A stretch of 64,000 nucleotides of DNA. It comes from Cymodocea nodosa (taxonomy: Eukaryota; Streptophyta; Magnoliopsida; Alismatales; Cymodoceaceae). A program made the translations under genes and the position numbers. The notes below the pieces were generated by a model that did no database searches, had not been told where the DNA came from, and saw nothing but the letters and a program-made list of their open reading frames with translations. Shown here one piece after another: positions 23,519 through 35,222 of this stretch. Numbering within the stretch: position 1 is the stretch's first letter; each line of letters opens with the position of its first letter. The stretch spans positions 11,676,001 to 11,740,000 of the forward strand of contig CM072335.1 in the NCBI GenBank assembly GCA_036874045.1. The letters run 5' to 3'.

Positions 23519-24262
23519 ATGTCAAATTTTCATCATGATGATCCTTTTAAGTTTATAAATGATTTTTTATCTGAAAGTGCTTGTTCTTATTGCCATGTAA
23601 AAGGTCATGATGAAAGCATATGTACCAGCAAGTTATTTAATATAAAAATTCAACCAATAGAAGAAACAACTCATGTTATTGATGAATATGATGTCTTGCA
23701 TGATGCTAGTGAATTTTCTTATGATTTTGATATGCATAAATCTCATATTGATGAAAGAAATGATGTTTGTGATTGCTCTCATATTAGTAGTAGTTCTATA
23801 GAAGAGTCCATGAGGAATATAGAGAGAATCATAGAGTTAGGAGATAACTATTATGTTGCCACTAAGCTCCTACAACAAAAAGAAGATGTAATTGTCATAG
23901 ATGATGAAGAAGACTCTAAAGTAGATAAAAACGTGAATTTAATCTTAAGATCTGGAAAAACCATAGAAAGAAACATATTAGAACATGAAAGTGAAGAAAA
24001 ACAAAGTGAAGAAAACGTAGATGAAAAGGAAGAAAATATGTTGACAAGAGATGAACATAAGGATGTAGAACTAGAACATGAAGGAGTTGAACTTGAAAAA
24101 TGTCTAATGGATGAAACTAATGAAGAATTAATTGAAGAAAACCCTGTTATAGACTTAGAAATGGATAAAAAGAAAGAAGAAACATCTGAAAATATGAACA
24201 ACAAACCACCATTTCCTAGTCGGCTTGACAACAACAAAGAAAATGAGGAAATGAAGCTATAA
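23519..24262 (+). CDS. 5' ORF of the Athila-type element: CCHC knuckle and acidic region
   Basis: The first ATG after the leader is 23519, giving about 247 residues. Near residue 23 is a zinc-knuckle pattern, CSYCHVKGHDESIC (C-X2-C-X4-H-X4-C). The rest is strongly acidic (EEKQSEENVDEKEEN-like stretches) and ends with a PPFPSRL motif like that found just before the protease in Athila-type polyproteins. A capsid-type gag domain, expected here, is missing; it lies instead at 28336-29631. The ORF is open but ends before the protease. It appears to be the C-terminal part of an ancestral gag left at the 5' position. Any nucleic-acid-binding role rests only on the CCHC pattern. Confidence 0.65.
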   Translation: MSNFHHDDPFKFINDFLSESACSYCHVKGHDESICTSKLFNIKIQPIEETTHVIDEYDVLHDASEFSYDFDMHKSHIDERNDVCDCSHISSSSIEESMRNIERIIELGDNYYVATKLLQQKEDVIVIDDEEDSKVDKNVNLILRSGKTIERNILEHESEEKQSEENVDEKEENMLTRDEHKDVELEHEGVELEKCLMDETNEELIEENPVIDLEMDKKKEETSENMNNKPPFPSRLDNNKENEEMKL

Positions 24263-24435
24263 GAACCATATTTGAGAAAATCAATGTTAATATGCCTATG
24301 TTAGAATTAATTAGAAAAATTCCAGCATATGGGAGGGTGCTTAAAAACCTTTGTACCAAGCATAGGAAGCCAAGAAAAAAATTAAGTAAGCAAGTTTATT
24401 TAACCAAGTTAAGTAGTTCAATGTTGCTTGATTAG

Positions 24436-27400
24436 CTAAAAAATTCAATGATCCTGGTGTTCCTCTAATAACTTGCTTAATAAGGAATGTTTTAATTGAA
24501 AAAGCATTATTAGATCTTGGTGCAGGAGTTAACGTGATGCCAAAACACTTATATGAACAATTGGGAATCACAGGAATTAAAAAAACTAGAACACTAATTA
24601 AACTAGCTGATAGATCATATAGGAGTCCCATGGGTATTGTAGAAGATGTCTTAATTCAAATTGAAGATTTTATATACCCAGCTGACTTTATAATTTTAGA
24701 AACCAATGCACCAACTTGTGAACCAAATGAATCTACATTGATCCTAGGGAGACCATTCTTAGCAACTATTAATGCCCACATTAATTACAAAAATGGTAAA
24801 ATGTCAATCTCCTTTAACAATAAGGTGATATCATTGAACATTTTTAAAAGAGATAGGACTATAAACCATCAAGTAGATGACAACATTAGTGTAAGCATTT
24901 CTGAATTATTTGAAGAAGTCAAAAATAGTAGTAATGAGGAAGAACTTAGTGCTGAAATTTGCTTTCTAGACGTTGAAGATAATCTAGAACACAAGGCATC
25001 TTTACAAGAGAATAGTGGTGAGCATGAAATGAATAATGACTTGATTTTAGAAGTTAAGGAAAGGAATAAATTAAAAGCACTCCCACAAAATCTGAAATAT
25101 GCATTTATAGATAAGCAAAATGAATATCCTGTTATAATTGGAGCAAACTTAACCCCAAACCAAGAAGAAAAATTAATGAAGATATTAAGTAAAAACAAGA
25201 GAGCTCTTGGTTGGCAATTGAGTGATATTGTAGGAGTTAGTCCCACTATAGTTCAACATAGAATTATCTTAGAAGATGAGAACTATGCCTTTAGAGAACC
25301 TCAACGTAGATTAAATCCCCAAATGAGTGAGGTGGTAAAGAAGGAGATAGTTAAATGGCTTGACAATGGCATTATATACCCTATTAGTGATAGTAGGTGG
25401 GTAAGCCCTATGCATGTAGTACCTAAGAAATCGGGCTTTACAGTAGTTGAAAATCAAAATCATGAGTTAGTGCCTACTAGAATAAAAACTAGTTGGAGGG
25501 TATGTATTGATTATCGTAAATTGAATTCTGCAACTCGTAAAGATCATTTCCCATTGCCATTTGTTGATTAGATGCTAGAAAGGTTAGCTGGACATGAATT
25601 TTATTGTTTTCTTGATGGATACTTTGGGTACAATCAAATACCCATAATCTTTGAGGATCAAGAAAAGATTACTTTTACTTGTCCAAGCGGAACCTATGCT
25701 TTTAGCCGTATGCCTTTCGGTTTATGTAATGCGCTAGCAACATTTCAAAGATGCATGGCAGGAATTTTTTATGATATGAATGAAAAATTTTTAGAATTTT
25801 CATGGATGACTTTTCTGTTTTTGGCAAAAATTTTGATATTTGTTTACATCATTTAGATATGGTTTTGCAAAGATGTGTTGAAAAGAATTTTATTTTAAAT
25901 TGGGAAAAGTGCCATTTCATGGTGAATGAAGGCATAGTTCTTGGGCATGTGATATCTAATAGAGGGATTGAGGTGGATAAGGCAAAAATTAACGTTATAT
26001 CTCATTTGCAGCCACCTAAATCTGTTAAGGAGGTTAGAAGCTTTTTAGGACATGTTGGTTTTTATCGTAGATTTATTCATGATTTTAGCAAGATAGCAAG
26101 ACCTATAACTAATTTACTTGCAAAAGATTCTGAGTTTGTTTTTGATGAACATTGTCTTGCTGCCTTTAATCAACTTCAGCATGCATTAATATCTCCTCCT
26201 ATAATTCATGCCCCAATATGGGATTATCCTTTTGAAATTATGTGTGATGCCTCCAATTATGCAGTAGGTGCAGTACTTGGGCAAATAATTGATAAGAAAC
26301 ATCATGTCATATGCTATGCTAGTAAAACTTTGAATGAAGCTCAAGTAAATTATATTACCATAGAAAAAGAATTTCTTGCTGTTGTTTTGCTCTAGATAAA
26401 TTTAGACCATATTTAGTTTGCAATCAAGTTATTGTGCATACTGATCATGCAGCTATTAAACATTTGATGAGTAAAAAAGATGCAAAACCAAGATTAATTC
26501 GTTGGGTTTTATTATTGCAAGAATTCAACATAGAAATTAAAGATAAGGTTGGAAAAGAAAATTTAGTTGCTGATCACCTCTCTAGATTAGAAAATATTCC
26601 AACATGCAATAATGTGATTAATGAAAAGTTTCCTGATGAGAGTTTATTTCTAGTTGGTAAGTTACCTTGGTTTGCAGACATTGCTAACTATCTTGCTACA
26701 AGGTTAATACCAACTGATTTATCTAAACCAGATAAGAAAAGATTGAGGTACATGGCTAAACATTATGTTTGGATGGAACCTTATTTGTATAAAATGGGTT
26801 CTGATCAAATTTTAAGAAGATGTCTTCCTAAAGATGAAATTGCTAATGTCTTAAATTTTTGTCATAATCATGCTTGTGGAGGTCATCTTAGCTATAGAAA
26901 AACTTCTTTGAAAATTCTTGAATGTGGATTTTATTGGCCTTCTCTAATTAAAGACTCTAAAGATCATTGTAGACATTGTGATAGATGGCAAAGAATGGGA
27001 AAAATTTCCAAACGAAATATGATGCCTTTGAATCCTATCATTGAAGTTGAAATTTTTGATGTTTAGGGCATTGATTTCATGGGACCATTTCCCATTTCTT
27101 TTGGTTATTCTTATATTTTGTTGGCTGTTGATTATGTTTCTAAATGGATTGAAGCTATCCCAACTAAGAGAAATGATGCTAAAGTTGTTGTTGATTTTCT
27201 TAGATCTAACATTTTTGCTAGATTTGGTATTCCAAGAGCTATAATTAGTGATAATGGACCTCACTTTTGCAATAGAGTATTTCAAATGGCTTTGAGGAAG
27301 TATGGGGTTACTCACAAGTTAGCAACACCATATCATCCTCAAACAAGTGGGCAAGTTGAGGTATCCAATAGACAAATCAAGCACATGCTCGAAAAAGTAA

Positions 27401-27960
27401 TCAAACCAAGTAAGAAGGATTGGGCATAAAAGCTTAATGATGCACTTTGGGGTTATAGGACTGCCCATAAAACTATGTTGGGAATGTCACCATTTAGAGT
27501 AGTTTATGGGAAAGCATGTCATTTACCTATAGAAATAGAACATAAAGCAGAATGGGCTATTAGAACATTTAACATGTGTGTTGATGATGTAGGAAAAGCA
27601 AGGAAATATCAACTCAATGAGCTGGAAGAAATAAGAAGAGAAGCTTATGAAAATGCAAAGATTGCAAAAGAAGGAGCAAAAGCATTCCATGACAAGAAAA
27701 TTTTAAGAAAGGACTTTCATGAGGGACAAGAAGTTTTATTATATAACTCTAGATTACATTTGTTCCCTAAAAAATTTAAGACTAGATGGATAGGACCATT
27801 CATCATTAAACATATATATAATCATGGAGCTATAGCTATAGAAAATTGTAAGACAGGATTTAAAACTGTAGTGAATGGTCAAAGACTTAAAGAATATTAT
27901 CCTAGAAAAACCTACAATCATGGAGAGAGTGCTTTGTTGTTGGAACCTAATTATAATTAG
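24436..27960 (+). pseudogene. Athila-type pol: protease, RT, RNase H, integrase
   Basis: The protease contains ALLDLGAGVNVMP and LILGRPFLAT (about 24500-24770). The RT contains SWRVCIDYRKLN, FCLDGY-type and RMPFGLCNA motifs and the MDDF catalytic core at about 25802. RNase H (PFEIMCDASNYAVGAVLG) follows, then the integrase with an HHCC finger (HNHACGGH...CRHC) and acidic residues in GIDFMGP, IISDNGPHF and SGQVEVSN. It ends at the stop at 27958-27960 after a conserved GPFIIKHIY region. There is no chromodomain, as in other Athila-type elements. Breaks are TAG at 25570, a frameshift near 25798, a frameshift near 26392, TAG at about 27064 (a Trp position) and TAA at about 27427. The integrase C-terminus is not followed by an env-like ORF but by gag. 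Confidence 0.93.
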
Positions 27961-28335
27961 TTTTTATATGTATTTAGTTGTAGATGTAGTTTTTCTTTTC
28001 TTAATTCCTAGTAATTTTTCATTCTATGTATTAGTGTGTTAGTAGTTAACAATAAAATTGATTATTGCAAGTTCACGTCAAAATTTTATATGCTTATTAT
28101 CATGCATCTATCCTTGTTGTTTCATGTCATCTTGAATTTATATGGTGAACCATTCATGCTGAAATTTTATGATATATGATGGTACTTGTATACTTTGATG
28201 ATATTTCACCATGTAAATAACTCTTGCATATACTCTTGAATTACATAACTGATGTGAATGTCTTAGTGCATGAAAAGTTGGGAGAGAGGCGCAGATAACA
28301 GGTTGACACGCATCGAGAATCAAAAAGAAACACAC

Positions 28336-29631
28336 ATGGCAGCAAACAACAATGAGAGGAGAGTGGTGCTCAAAGACATGTTCTATCCTACACAGAGAAG
28401 TAGGATCACTTGCATTCAACTACTAGATGAGAATGGAGCACATTTTGAGTTGAAATCCCACTACATCAGTCAATTACCAAAGTTCATGGGACATGATGAT
28501 GAGGATGCTTATGGCTTCCTTGAAGAATTTGAAGATGTATGCAACTTAATGAAGATACAAAATCTGATAGATGATTCCATCCTATTGAGATTTGTTCCCT
28601 TTGCCTTGAGAGACCAAGCAAGAAGGTGGCTTCAAAGTTTACCACCCAACTCTATTACTTCATGGGAGCAATTTAGTGCCATCTTTTTGAAAAGATTCTA
28701 TCCAATTGTCAAAACAAATGAGATGAGAAAGGTTATTAATTCTTGCTATCAAATGCTAGAAGAATCATTTGCTAATTTCTTTAGCAGGTTCAATGAATTG
28801 CTTGTGAGGTGTCCACATCATGGGATACCCTTGTGGAGACAATGCCAAATCGTGTATGATGGAATCCCTACATCAGTAAAGGGCTTGCTGGAATCCATGG
28901 TGCAAGGAGACTTTGCAAATCTTGAAGACACAGTGGCATGGAACTTCTTGGGAGAGTTGGCGGCAAAGACATTAAGTTGGGAGAAATCCTCTCCAAGATC
29001 TGAAACAAGGCAAGAGAAGGGCATTCATTCCATAAATGCAACCACGGCCCTTGAAATGAAATATGGAAGCCTATTGAAAAGGGTTGAAGCAATAGAAGGG
29101 AAAGGGAAAGAACCACTCAAGTGCTTGGGATGTAATATGGTAGGCCATATTGTGAATGAATGTCCTATGTTGGCTAACCCTTCTGCTAATGTTCAGGAAA
29201 TATACACAAGGAACAATCAAAGGCAAGAAGTTTATGGCAACTCCTACAACCCATCTTGGAGGAACCACCCAAACTTTTCATGGAGAAACTCACATTTTCA
29301 AGATAATCAACATGGTGAATCCTCAAATTTTCAAGGCAATCAACCTACACGAAATACTATGGAATTGGCTAAGAAAAATGATCATTTAGCAGCAATAGAA
29401 GACATGGGAAAGAAGATAGACAGCTTGATCAAAGGCATGGAAGCATTTGCCATGAACAACGCTAAGTATCAACCAATTGTGCATGCTAATGCACAATCAA
29501 TCAGCAAGATAGAGGCACAACTATCCCAAATATCAGCAAGGCTTTGCGAGAGGGAGAAAGGAACCATTCCAAGCCAAGCTATCACAAATCCACGTGTCAA
29601 CCAAGTGGAGACAACTTCAGGAGAAAAGTAA
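28336..29631 (+). CDS. gag: gag (capsid plus CCHC nucleocapsid) located 3' of pol
   Basis: This open ORF of about 431 codons has the Retrotrans_gag capsid-like region: HFELKSHYISQLPKF, LRFVPFALRDQARRWLQSLP and FNELLVRCPHHGIP. A CCHC knuckle CLGCNMVGHIVNECP and a GNSYNPSWRNHPNFSW motif follow. The ATG at 28270 is also in frame, but the start at 28336 (MAA) is preferred because the related gag at 48319 also starts MAA. It lies about 375 bp after the integrase stop, with its own ATG and in a different frame, so it cannot be the upstream part of a gag-pol polyprotein. How it is expressed (splicing, subgenomic RNA or internal promoter) is not evident. It is the only major ORF of this element without a stop. 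Confidence 0.9.
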   Translation: MAANNNERRVVLKDMFYPTQRSRITCIQLLDENGAHFELKSHYISQLPKFMGHDDEDAYGFLEEFEDVCNLMKIQNLIDDSILLRFVPFALRDQARRWLQSLPPNSITSWEQFSAIFLKRFYPIVKTNEMRKVINSCYQMLEESFANFFSRFNELLVRCPHHGIPLWRQCQIVYDGIPTSVKGLLESMVQGDFANLEDTVAWNFLGELAAKTLSWEKSSPRSETRQEKGIHSINATTALEMKYGSLLKRVEAIEGKGKEPLKCLGCNMVGHIVNECPMLANPSANVQEIYTRNNQRQEVYGNSYNPSWRNHPNFSWRNSHFQDNQHGESSNFQGNQPTRNTMELAKKNDHLAAIEDMGKKIDSLIKGMEAFAMNNAKYQPIVHANAQSISKIEAQLSQISARLCEREKGTIPSQAITNPRVNQVETTSGEK

Positions 29632-30748
29632 AGAGAAGAATCACTTGCAATCAACAAGATAGCTAGAGGCAACCTTTTATCTCCACAACTTATTCTCGGC
29701 TTATTTGATAAGAGACTTATTTTATTTCATGCTTGAGATGTTTAATTTTAAAGAACAGAATTTGATGATATATTTGAAAGTAGTTAGATGCATGATTTTC
29801 AAATACTTGAAGGGTGTAGAATGGGTTGAAAGACTTTATCATAATATCATGTGTTTGTTTGACAAATTGATGTTCAACCATAATTAGAGTTAAATACAAT
29901 TTATCTACACCACTTGAAGAGCAGTGCACAACAAGTATGCGCTAACATTTTTTTTACTTATTCTTATTGTTGAAACAATCCTTTCTACATTGAGGACAAT
30001 GCAGGGACTAAGTGCGGGGGGGAGGAGAAAGTAAAAAAATGTTTTAGGATGCATACTACAGCAATGAAATTGAAAATTTTCCAAATGTAAGTTTCTTTCA
30101 CAAGCAGGTTGGTGGTAAGTTTGAAAATTCATTCTATATGTTGCATGCCACCATGTTTTATGTGTATCCATGATAAGAACTTGCATGTCAATTTTTTTTT
30201 AGGAAATAGCTTTGTTAGTTTAATTTTGATTTTGAATTATTGCATCTTAGCCTTACTAGCATGCTACTCAATCTCCATTGTATGCTCTTAAGGTTAAGAT
30301 CATTAATTCTTTATTAGTTTTAGCTTTGTTTTCATTTAAACTTAATTTCTTTTTGTGGCATGTTGAATTTTCCTTAGTAATGTTCTTTCCTTATGATGTC
30401 TTACACTTAGAGCTAAGCTTATCTTTAAGGTGAGGATAGGAATATGCATTTGAGATGCCAACCATAGTTTATTACTTATAACATATACACATTCTTGCAC
30501 TAGACTCTTAATCATGTGGTATCTAGAGGACTCTTCTTATGACATGAATCTTGAGGAGTGGCTTAGGAAATCTTTCCAATAGATTGTCCCATGAGAAGGG
30601 TAGATATATGAATTTGGGAATAAGGTTTGATACCCATTCTCATAAGGTTGCTGGGGACGGAGGCTAAGTAACCTCTTAGTCTTCACGTGTAAACCCTTTA
30701 TGGGAGGTATCCTAAGGGTAGTAGTAGGATGTGAGAAAAGAGAGGTTT

Positions 30749-30784
<36 letters not shown>

Positions 30785-31192
30785 AGAAGAAGTTGTTCTA
30801 TAGAATGAATAAAGAAAATACTTTTATAGAAAAAAAAAAAAAAAACTCAATTGAAAATAAAGGGGCAATGTACTAGAGGATAGAAACCTAAAGAAACCTT
30901 CATGTATTCTTGGATTAAGTGAGATGAACCTAGATGCTATTGATTATGGGTCTAAGCACTTTGCACTTAATAGTATCTTAAAAACTTATTTTCCTTAGGT
31001 TGGCATTAGATGTCTATTCTATATTCCTCACCATTACAGGAACTCAACTTGTGAGTGGAGATTATCTATAAGTATTGTTGCATTACTTGGTGAGAATTTA
31101 ATTTGCCTTAATTTTCTTTATTGTGTTTGTTTGTTTAAAAGGGGTTCCTTAATCTTTTCTTCTTTAAATTTTGCCAGAGGACTAGCAAAGCT
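29632..31192 (+). other. non-coding 3' tract of the Athila-type element
   Basis: This region holds no recognisable gene. It has an internal PPT-like site (TTGAGGACAATG then AAGTGCGGGGGGGAGG, about 29990-30022), a pure A tract of about 30 bases ending near 30782 with (GAA)n after it, and a second A tract near 30829-30845. Confidence 0.6.
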
Positions 31193-31206
31193 TAAGTGTG
31201 GGGGGG
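31193..31206 (+). other. polypurine tract of the Athila-type element
   Basis: TTAAGTGTGGGGGGG abuts the 3' LTR start at 31207. The preceding GACTAGCAAAGC is shared with the second Athila-type element at about 52650-52676 (GACTAGCAAAAT then TTAAGTATGGGGG). Confidence 0.85.
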
Positions 31207-32741
31207 TGTTCAAGCTTTAATTTTGCCCATTTTTAATGAATTTTATAAGTAATTTTGCATGATATTATATATCTATGGTGGATAAATGATATTAATTATG
31301 GGTAATATAAGTCTTGAAATATAGTGCAATATAGAAATTTAATTAACAAGTGCATCCCCCATTAGATATAATTTTACATGGAACACATTGATTTATTTTG
31401 CATGTCCTATGTTGGCTAACGTCTCTTGGAGTTCAACTTCCATTAATTGTAGGTAACATATATATGGGAGGAGCTTAATGCAAAAGACCAAAGAAGATGT
31501 AAAGAATCAAAAGTTGGTGGACTAAACTTTAAAGAAGAGGACATGCCAACACCTTATTGGCCCTCCTAGATCTATGGCATCTTATTGGCTTGGTGATAAA
31601 ACCAAGGTGCCACATCAAAGAGAGAGAAGACAAAACAACATAAATACAAGGGGAGAGGAATTTCGGCCAACAACTTGGTGTTTCCAACGAGAGAAAGAAG
31701 GAGGAGAAGAAGCTTGGAGGTGAGGCTTGTGCTTCCAAATAGAGACCATCCATTCATGCTATTCACCATTCCAAGGGCTAAGGAGAAGACGTCCAAGATT
31801 GGAGGTGGATTTGCTGCCAAGTTCCATTGAATTCAAAGCTCTAGAGAAGAATATAAGAAGCTCCTAAGGTAGTGACAACTCTTAGAGTTTATTATTTTCT
31901 TGTATAGAAGGAAGAATTGATGAGAAATGGTGGTGAACATCTCAATTATGTCTTCTTAGCTAGATAGAGTTCAATGAATGTATATGAATGTTTAATTCTT
32001 CTTTTCAACTTCTAATTTGCATCATCTATTCACATGTATTGTTGGAGCTGTTGGTGAGGCTTTCACACGAGTGAATGACGCTCACCAATGGTGGCTTGGC
32101 GCATTTGAGAAGAAGGTGTGAATTGAAAGAAGAAGAAAATAAGTGTTGATGTTCATTTGAATGAAGAACCTATCACTTATCTCTAGTTGTTAATTTTAAT
32201 TTTAGTAGTTAATTGAGTTTGTTATATCTTATATTGATCACATTTTGTCCTAATCAATCTCCAAAAAGAATTTCTAATGCAAGTAGTATAGTATAGTTTA
32301 GCTAGATTAGCAAATAGCATAGTTGCATGCATTTAGTATAAATTAGAATAGAGTAGTATAGTCTATTGAACCTTCTTGTTTTATTTTTCTTTCCTTAATA
32401 TTGATGCATGGATATCACTTCTGAAATCACGTGGAACTTGTGTGCATGTTATAATTGAATGAGTTGATAGATTTACAAGTAAAGAAATTGATTCACATCA
32501 CCATTTTCCACTACACATTGCCTTGAAATTGCATGATTTGTGAGCTTGTGTTAACTTTGATTATTCTACATTCACATGTCATTAATTTACTGAAGTATAC
32601 CTAAGAGCTTGAAGAATAAGTTGAGTAATAGTTGATTAAGTCATAAACACAATCCTTGTGGAAGAATGACCTGTATTTGCCATGTACACCAAAAGAATTG
32701 TGCACTTGCAGTAAAGCCTGAGCTAAAAATATAGCTCAATA
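31207..32741 (+). mobile_element. 3' LTR of the nested Athila-type element
   Basis: Matches the 5' LTR at 21843 with a small insertion near 31980 and about 18 substitutions. The terminal CA has become TA. The target duplication GTTTC follows at 32742-32746, after which the copia gag-protease region resumes. Confidence 0.94.
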
Positions 32742-32746
32742 GTTTC

Positions 32747-35022
32747 CTCCTGCAACAAATTAAGAAAAACTTTTTCTTGGTACCCAATGTTGTTGAGGAC
32801 CAAGTTCATTAAACGCATATTTCTTCTTTTTGTTTAAAAATAGTTTAACATTATCATTTATATTATTGTTAGTTGTAAGTACTATTGATTTATCATTAGC
32901 TTCATACTCACATATAGCATTATTGCTTTTGCAATCATTCTTTTTGTTTTCAGATGTAGTATAATCAAGACCAAACATATTTTTATCAGATGTTAATTTA
33001 TTTTGGTCATGCTTATACATTTCAGTAAGTTCATACCAAGATTTTGTACTTGTATTAAAATTTTCCATACATACAAAATCTTTTTCTGCACAAGAATTTT
33101 TTGTTTTATCACATGTAGAATGAGTAATTGGTCTAATACCAGTGTATTGATTTACATGCTCAGGTTTCTGAATTTTCAGTTTACTACAATTGTTTGAAAT
33201 TTTAGAAACATTAGAAACTGAATTTCCAGAACAAGAAACAAGATTTTTAGAAACATTTATAGTCATGTTAGAAGTACAATTTGACAAATCACCTTGATTT
33301 ATATTATTACTGCATGATTCATCCCTTGAAGTACCTACTTCTACATATTTATTACCTTGTTTCATAATAAAAGGAATTTTAGTCTTAGATTTACTTGAAC
33401 TGCAACTAATAAATCCTTTATTGGCTTTATTGGCTTGAGATTCAGGATATTCAGGATAATCAAATCCTAAGCCAAATTTATAAGACACCGCAGGGGTACT
33501 AGTTAGTTTGTCTAACTTAGTTTGACTTAAATTTCATTTCTCAAAGATAGAATTTAAATCTTGCTCTCTCAGTTTTAATTTATCTATCTCTAAGTCAAGT
33601 TCATTTATATTGTTTCTCAACATTTCATTTTCAGATTCTATCTTTAATTTTTCAGCATTTATTTTTTGTATTTGTTCATGCAAGATACATTCATTAAATC
33701 TAAATTTTTGCAAATCTCTAGCATGCATTATCACATTTAAACTTTTCTAAAGTAGTAGACAGGAAACAATTTTCTTCTTCCATAATGGATGAAGATTTTC
33801 TAATACTCTTATTTTCCAGTTTACATACTTTAAGTTTTTGTAATAATGCATGATAAGCACATAATAATTCAACAAAGTTGAAATCTGAATGACTTTCAGG
33901 ATCAAATATTACCTCAGACTCATCTGCCTTGAAGCACACATGAGCAACGTCTTCTAACTCTTGTTCTTCTTCTGAATGTGAAGATTTAGATGCTGATTCC
34001 TCAGATTCAGACTCTTCAAACGTGTCATCCCAAGTGACCTTCAAAGCCTTTTTCTTGTAAAACTTTTTCTGAGTTTTCTGAGCCGTCTTCTTCTGATTTG
34101 TCCTACTTTGCTTTTCATTTTTCCTCATAGGACAATCTAGAGAAAAATGTCCTGGTTTCTTACAATTGTAACATACATACTTTCTGGATGAAGAATTTTT
34201 GTCATTCAATGATTTTGACGTTGAGGGTTTATCATTTTTGTTCCTTTGCTGTTTCCTAGCTTTCCATGCTTTCTTGAATTTCCTAGTCAGCAAAATCAAA
34301 TCCTCGTCAGAATCAGTAGATATATCAGAATCTGAATTAATTTTGAAGGCTATTTCTTTCTTCATTTTTAGTTTGTTGTGACTCAGCGATTCATTTAATT
34401 GAACTTCATAAGCTGTTAAATTTCCTATAAGTTCATTCATAGTATAAACATTTAAATCTCGTAATTCCTCAATTGATGTTACTTTCTGAGACCATTTAGA
34501 ACTTAGGGATCTGAGAATTTTCCTCACCAAATCCTTCTATTCAAAATTCTTTCCTAAACATTTTAAAGAGTTTATGATATCAAGAAATCTGGAAAACATC
34601 TCAGAAATATTTTCGTCTTCATGCATCTTAAAGAGTTCATACTTATGAATCAACATGTTTATTTTCGTCTCTTTAACTTGAGAAGTACCTTCATGTGAAA
34701 CTTCTAATGCATGTCACACCTCATAAGCAGATTTATATGTCGACACTTTACTGAACTGTTCATAACTTAATGCACAGAATAAAATATTTAAACCCTTAGC
34801 ATTCAGAGTTTCATTTTCTTTTTCAGTAATTGTCCAAGTATTATAAGGGGTAGTTAACGGAGTATATGGTTTAGAAATCATGAACCACAACTTATGATCT
34901 ATACTTTGAAGAAAAACAGTCATCCTATATTTCCAACATTCAAAATGTATTCCATCAAATAAAGGAGGACGATCAAGATTTTGGCCTTCATATAAAGAAA
35001 AATTACCATTTCCAGTAAACAT
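32747..35022 (-). pseudogene. copia gag and start of protease region
   Basis: The minus strand starts at the ATG at 35020-35022 after a ~190-nt leader. It shows a copia-type gag (PPLFDG..FECWKYRM near the start, NAKGLNILFCAL, VRKILRSL), an acidic linker, and a CCHC knuckle CYNCKKPGHFSLDCP at about 34129-34175. A coiled-coil-like segment (about 33540-33730) and a low-complexity region ending in NELGPQQHWVP follow. Breaks are a TGA at about 34713 (at a Trp position), a TAG near 34532, a TAA near 33718, a TGA near 33534 and a TAA at about 32760. The continuation into the protease lies at 21842 on the far side of the gypsy insertion. Confidence 0.9.
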
Positions 35023-35207
35023 TTTACCTTAGATTTTTCAACCTATTTGATTTTAAACAGTCTAAAAACATTAAAACAATTTGAGCCTTAAATCAATAGA
35101 ATTAAACGTATGCTTAGATATTAATTTCCATTTAAAAACAAGGAAGGTAGAATAAGCAATGATATTAAATAAGTTGGTATCGATTTTATATCAAAGATTA
35201 TTCACAA

Positions 35208-35221
35208 AGCTCTAATACCAC
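35208..35221 (-). other. primer-binding site (initiator tRNA-Met type)
   Basis: On the minus strand TGGTATTAGAGC follows the LTR end after a two-base gap. It differs at one position from TGGTATCAGAGC, the PBS usual in plant copia elements. Confidence 0.85.
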
Positions 35222-35222
35222 T

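Larger units (their letters stand above)
21843..32741 (+). mobile_element. Ty3/gypsy Athila-type element with gag downstream of pol
   Basis: This 10.9-kb element has LTRs of 1527 bp (21843-23369) and 1535 bp (31207-32741) and target duplication GTTTC. Its order is 5' LTR, Asp-tRNA-type PBS, small CCHC ORF, protease-RT-RNase H-integrase, gag, long non-coding tract with PPTs, 3' LTR. The RT and integrase sequences ([36 protein letters not shown]) are typical of Athila-type elements. About 18 substitutions separate the LTRs by eye (about 1.2 percent), so it is fairly young. Stops and frameshifts in pol make it non-autonomous, whereas the gag ORF is open. It has no accessory ORF and none of the TAACT-N3-CGA arrays. 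Confidence 0.95.

Noticed and set aside
24869..25246. Antisense ORF opposite the Athila-type pol (others at 26944-27315, 23851-24237)
   Set aside because: Shadow of the protease-RT or integrase reading frame on the other strand.
30749..30782. Poly(A) tract as evidence of a retrogene or SINE insertion
   Set aside because: No target duplication or foreign sequence is next to it; it sits in the low-complexity 3' tract of the Athila-type element.
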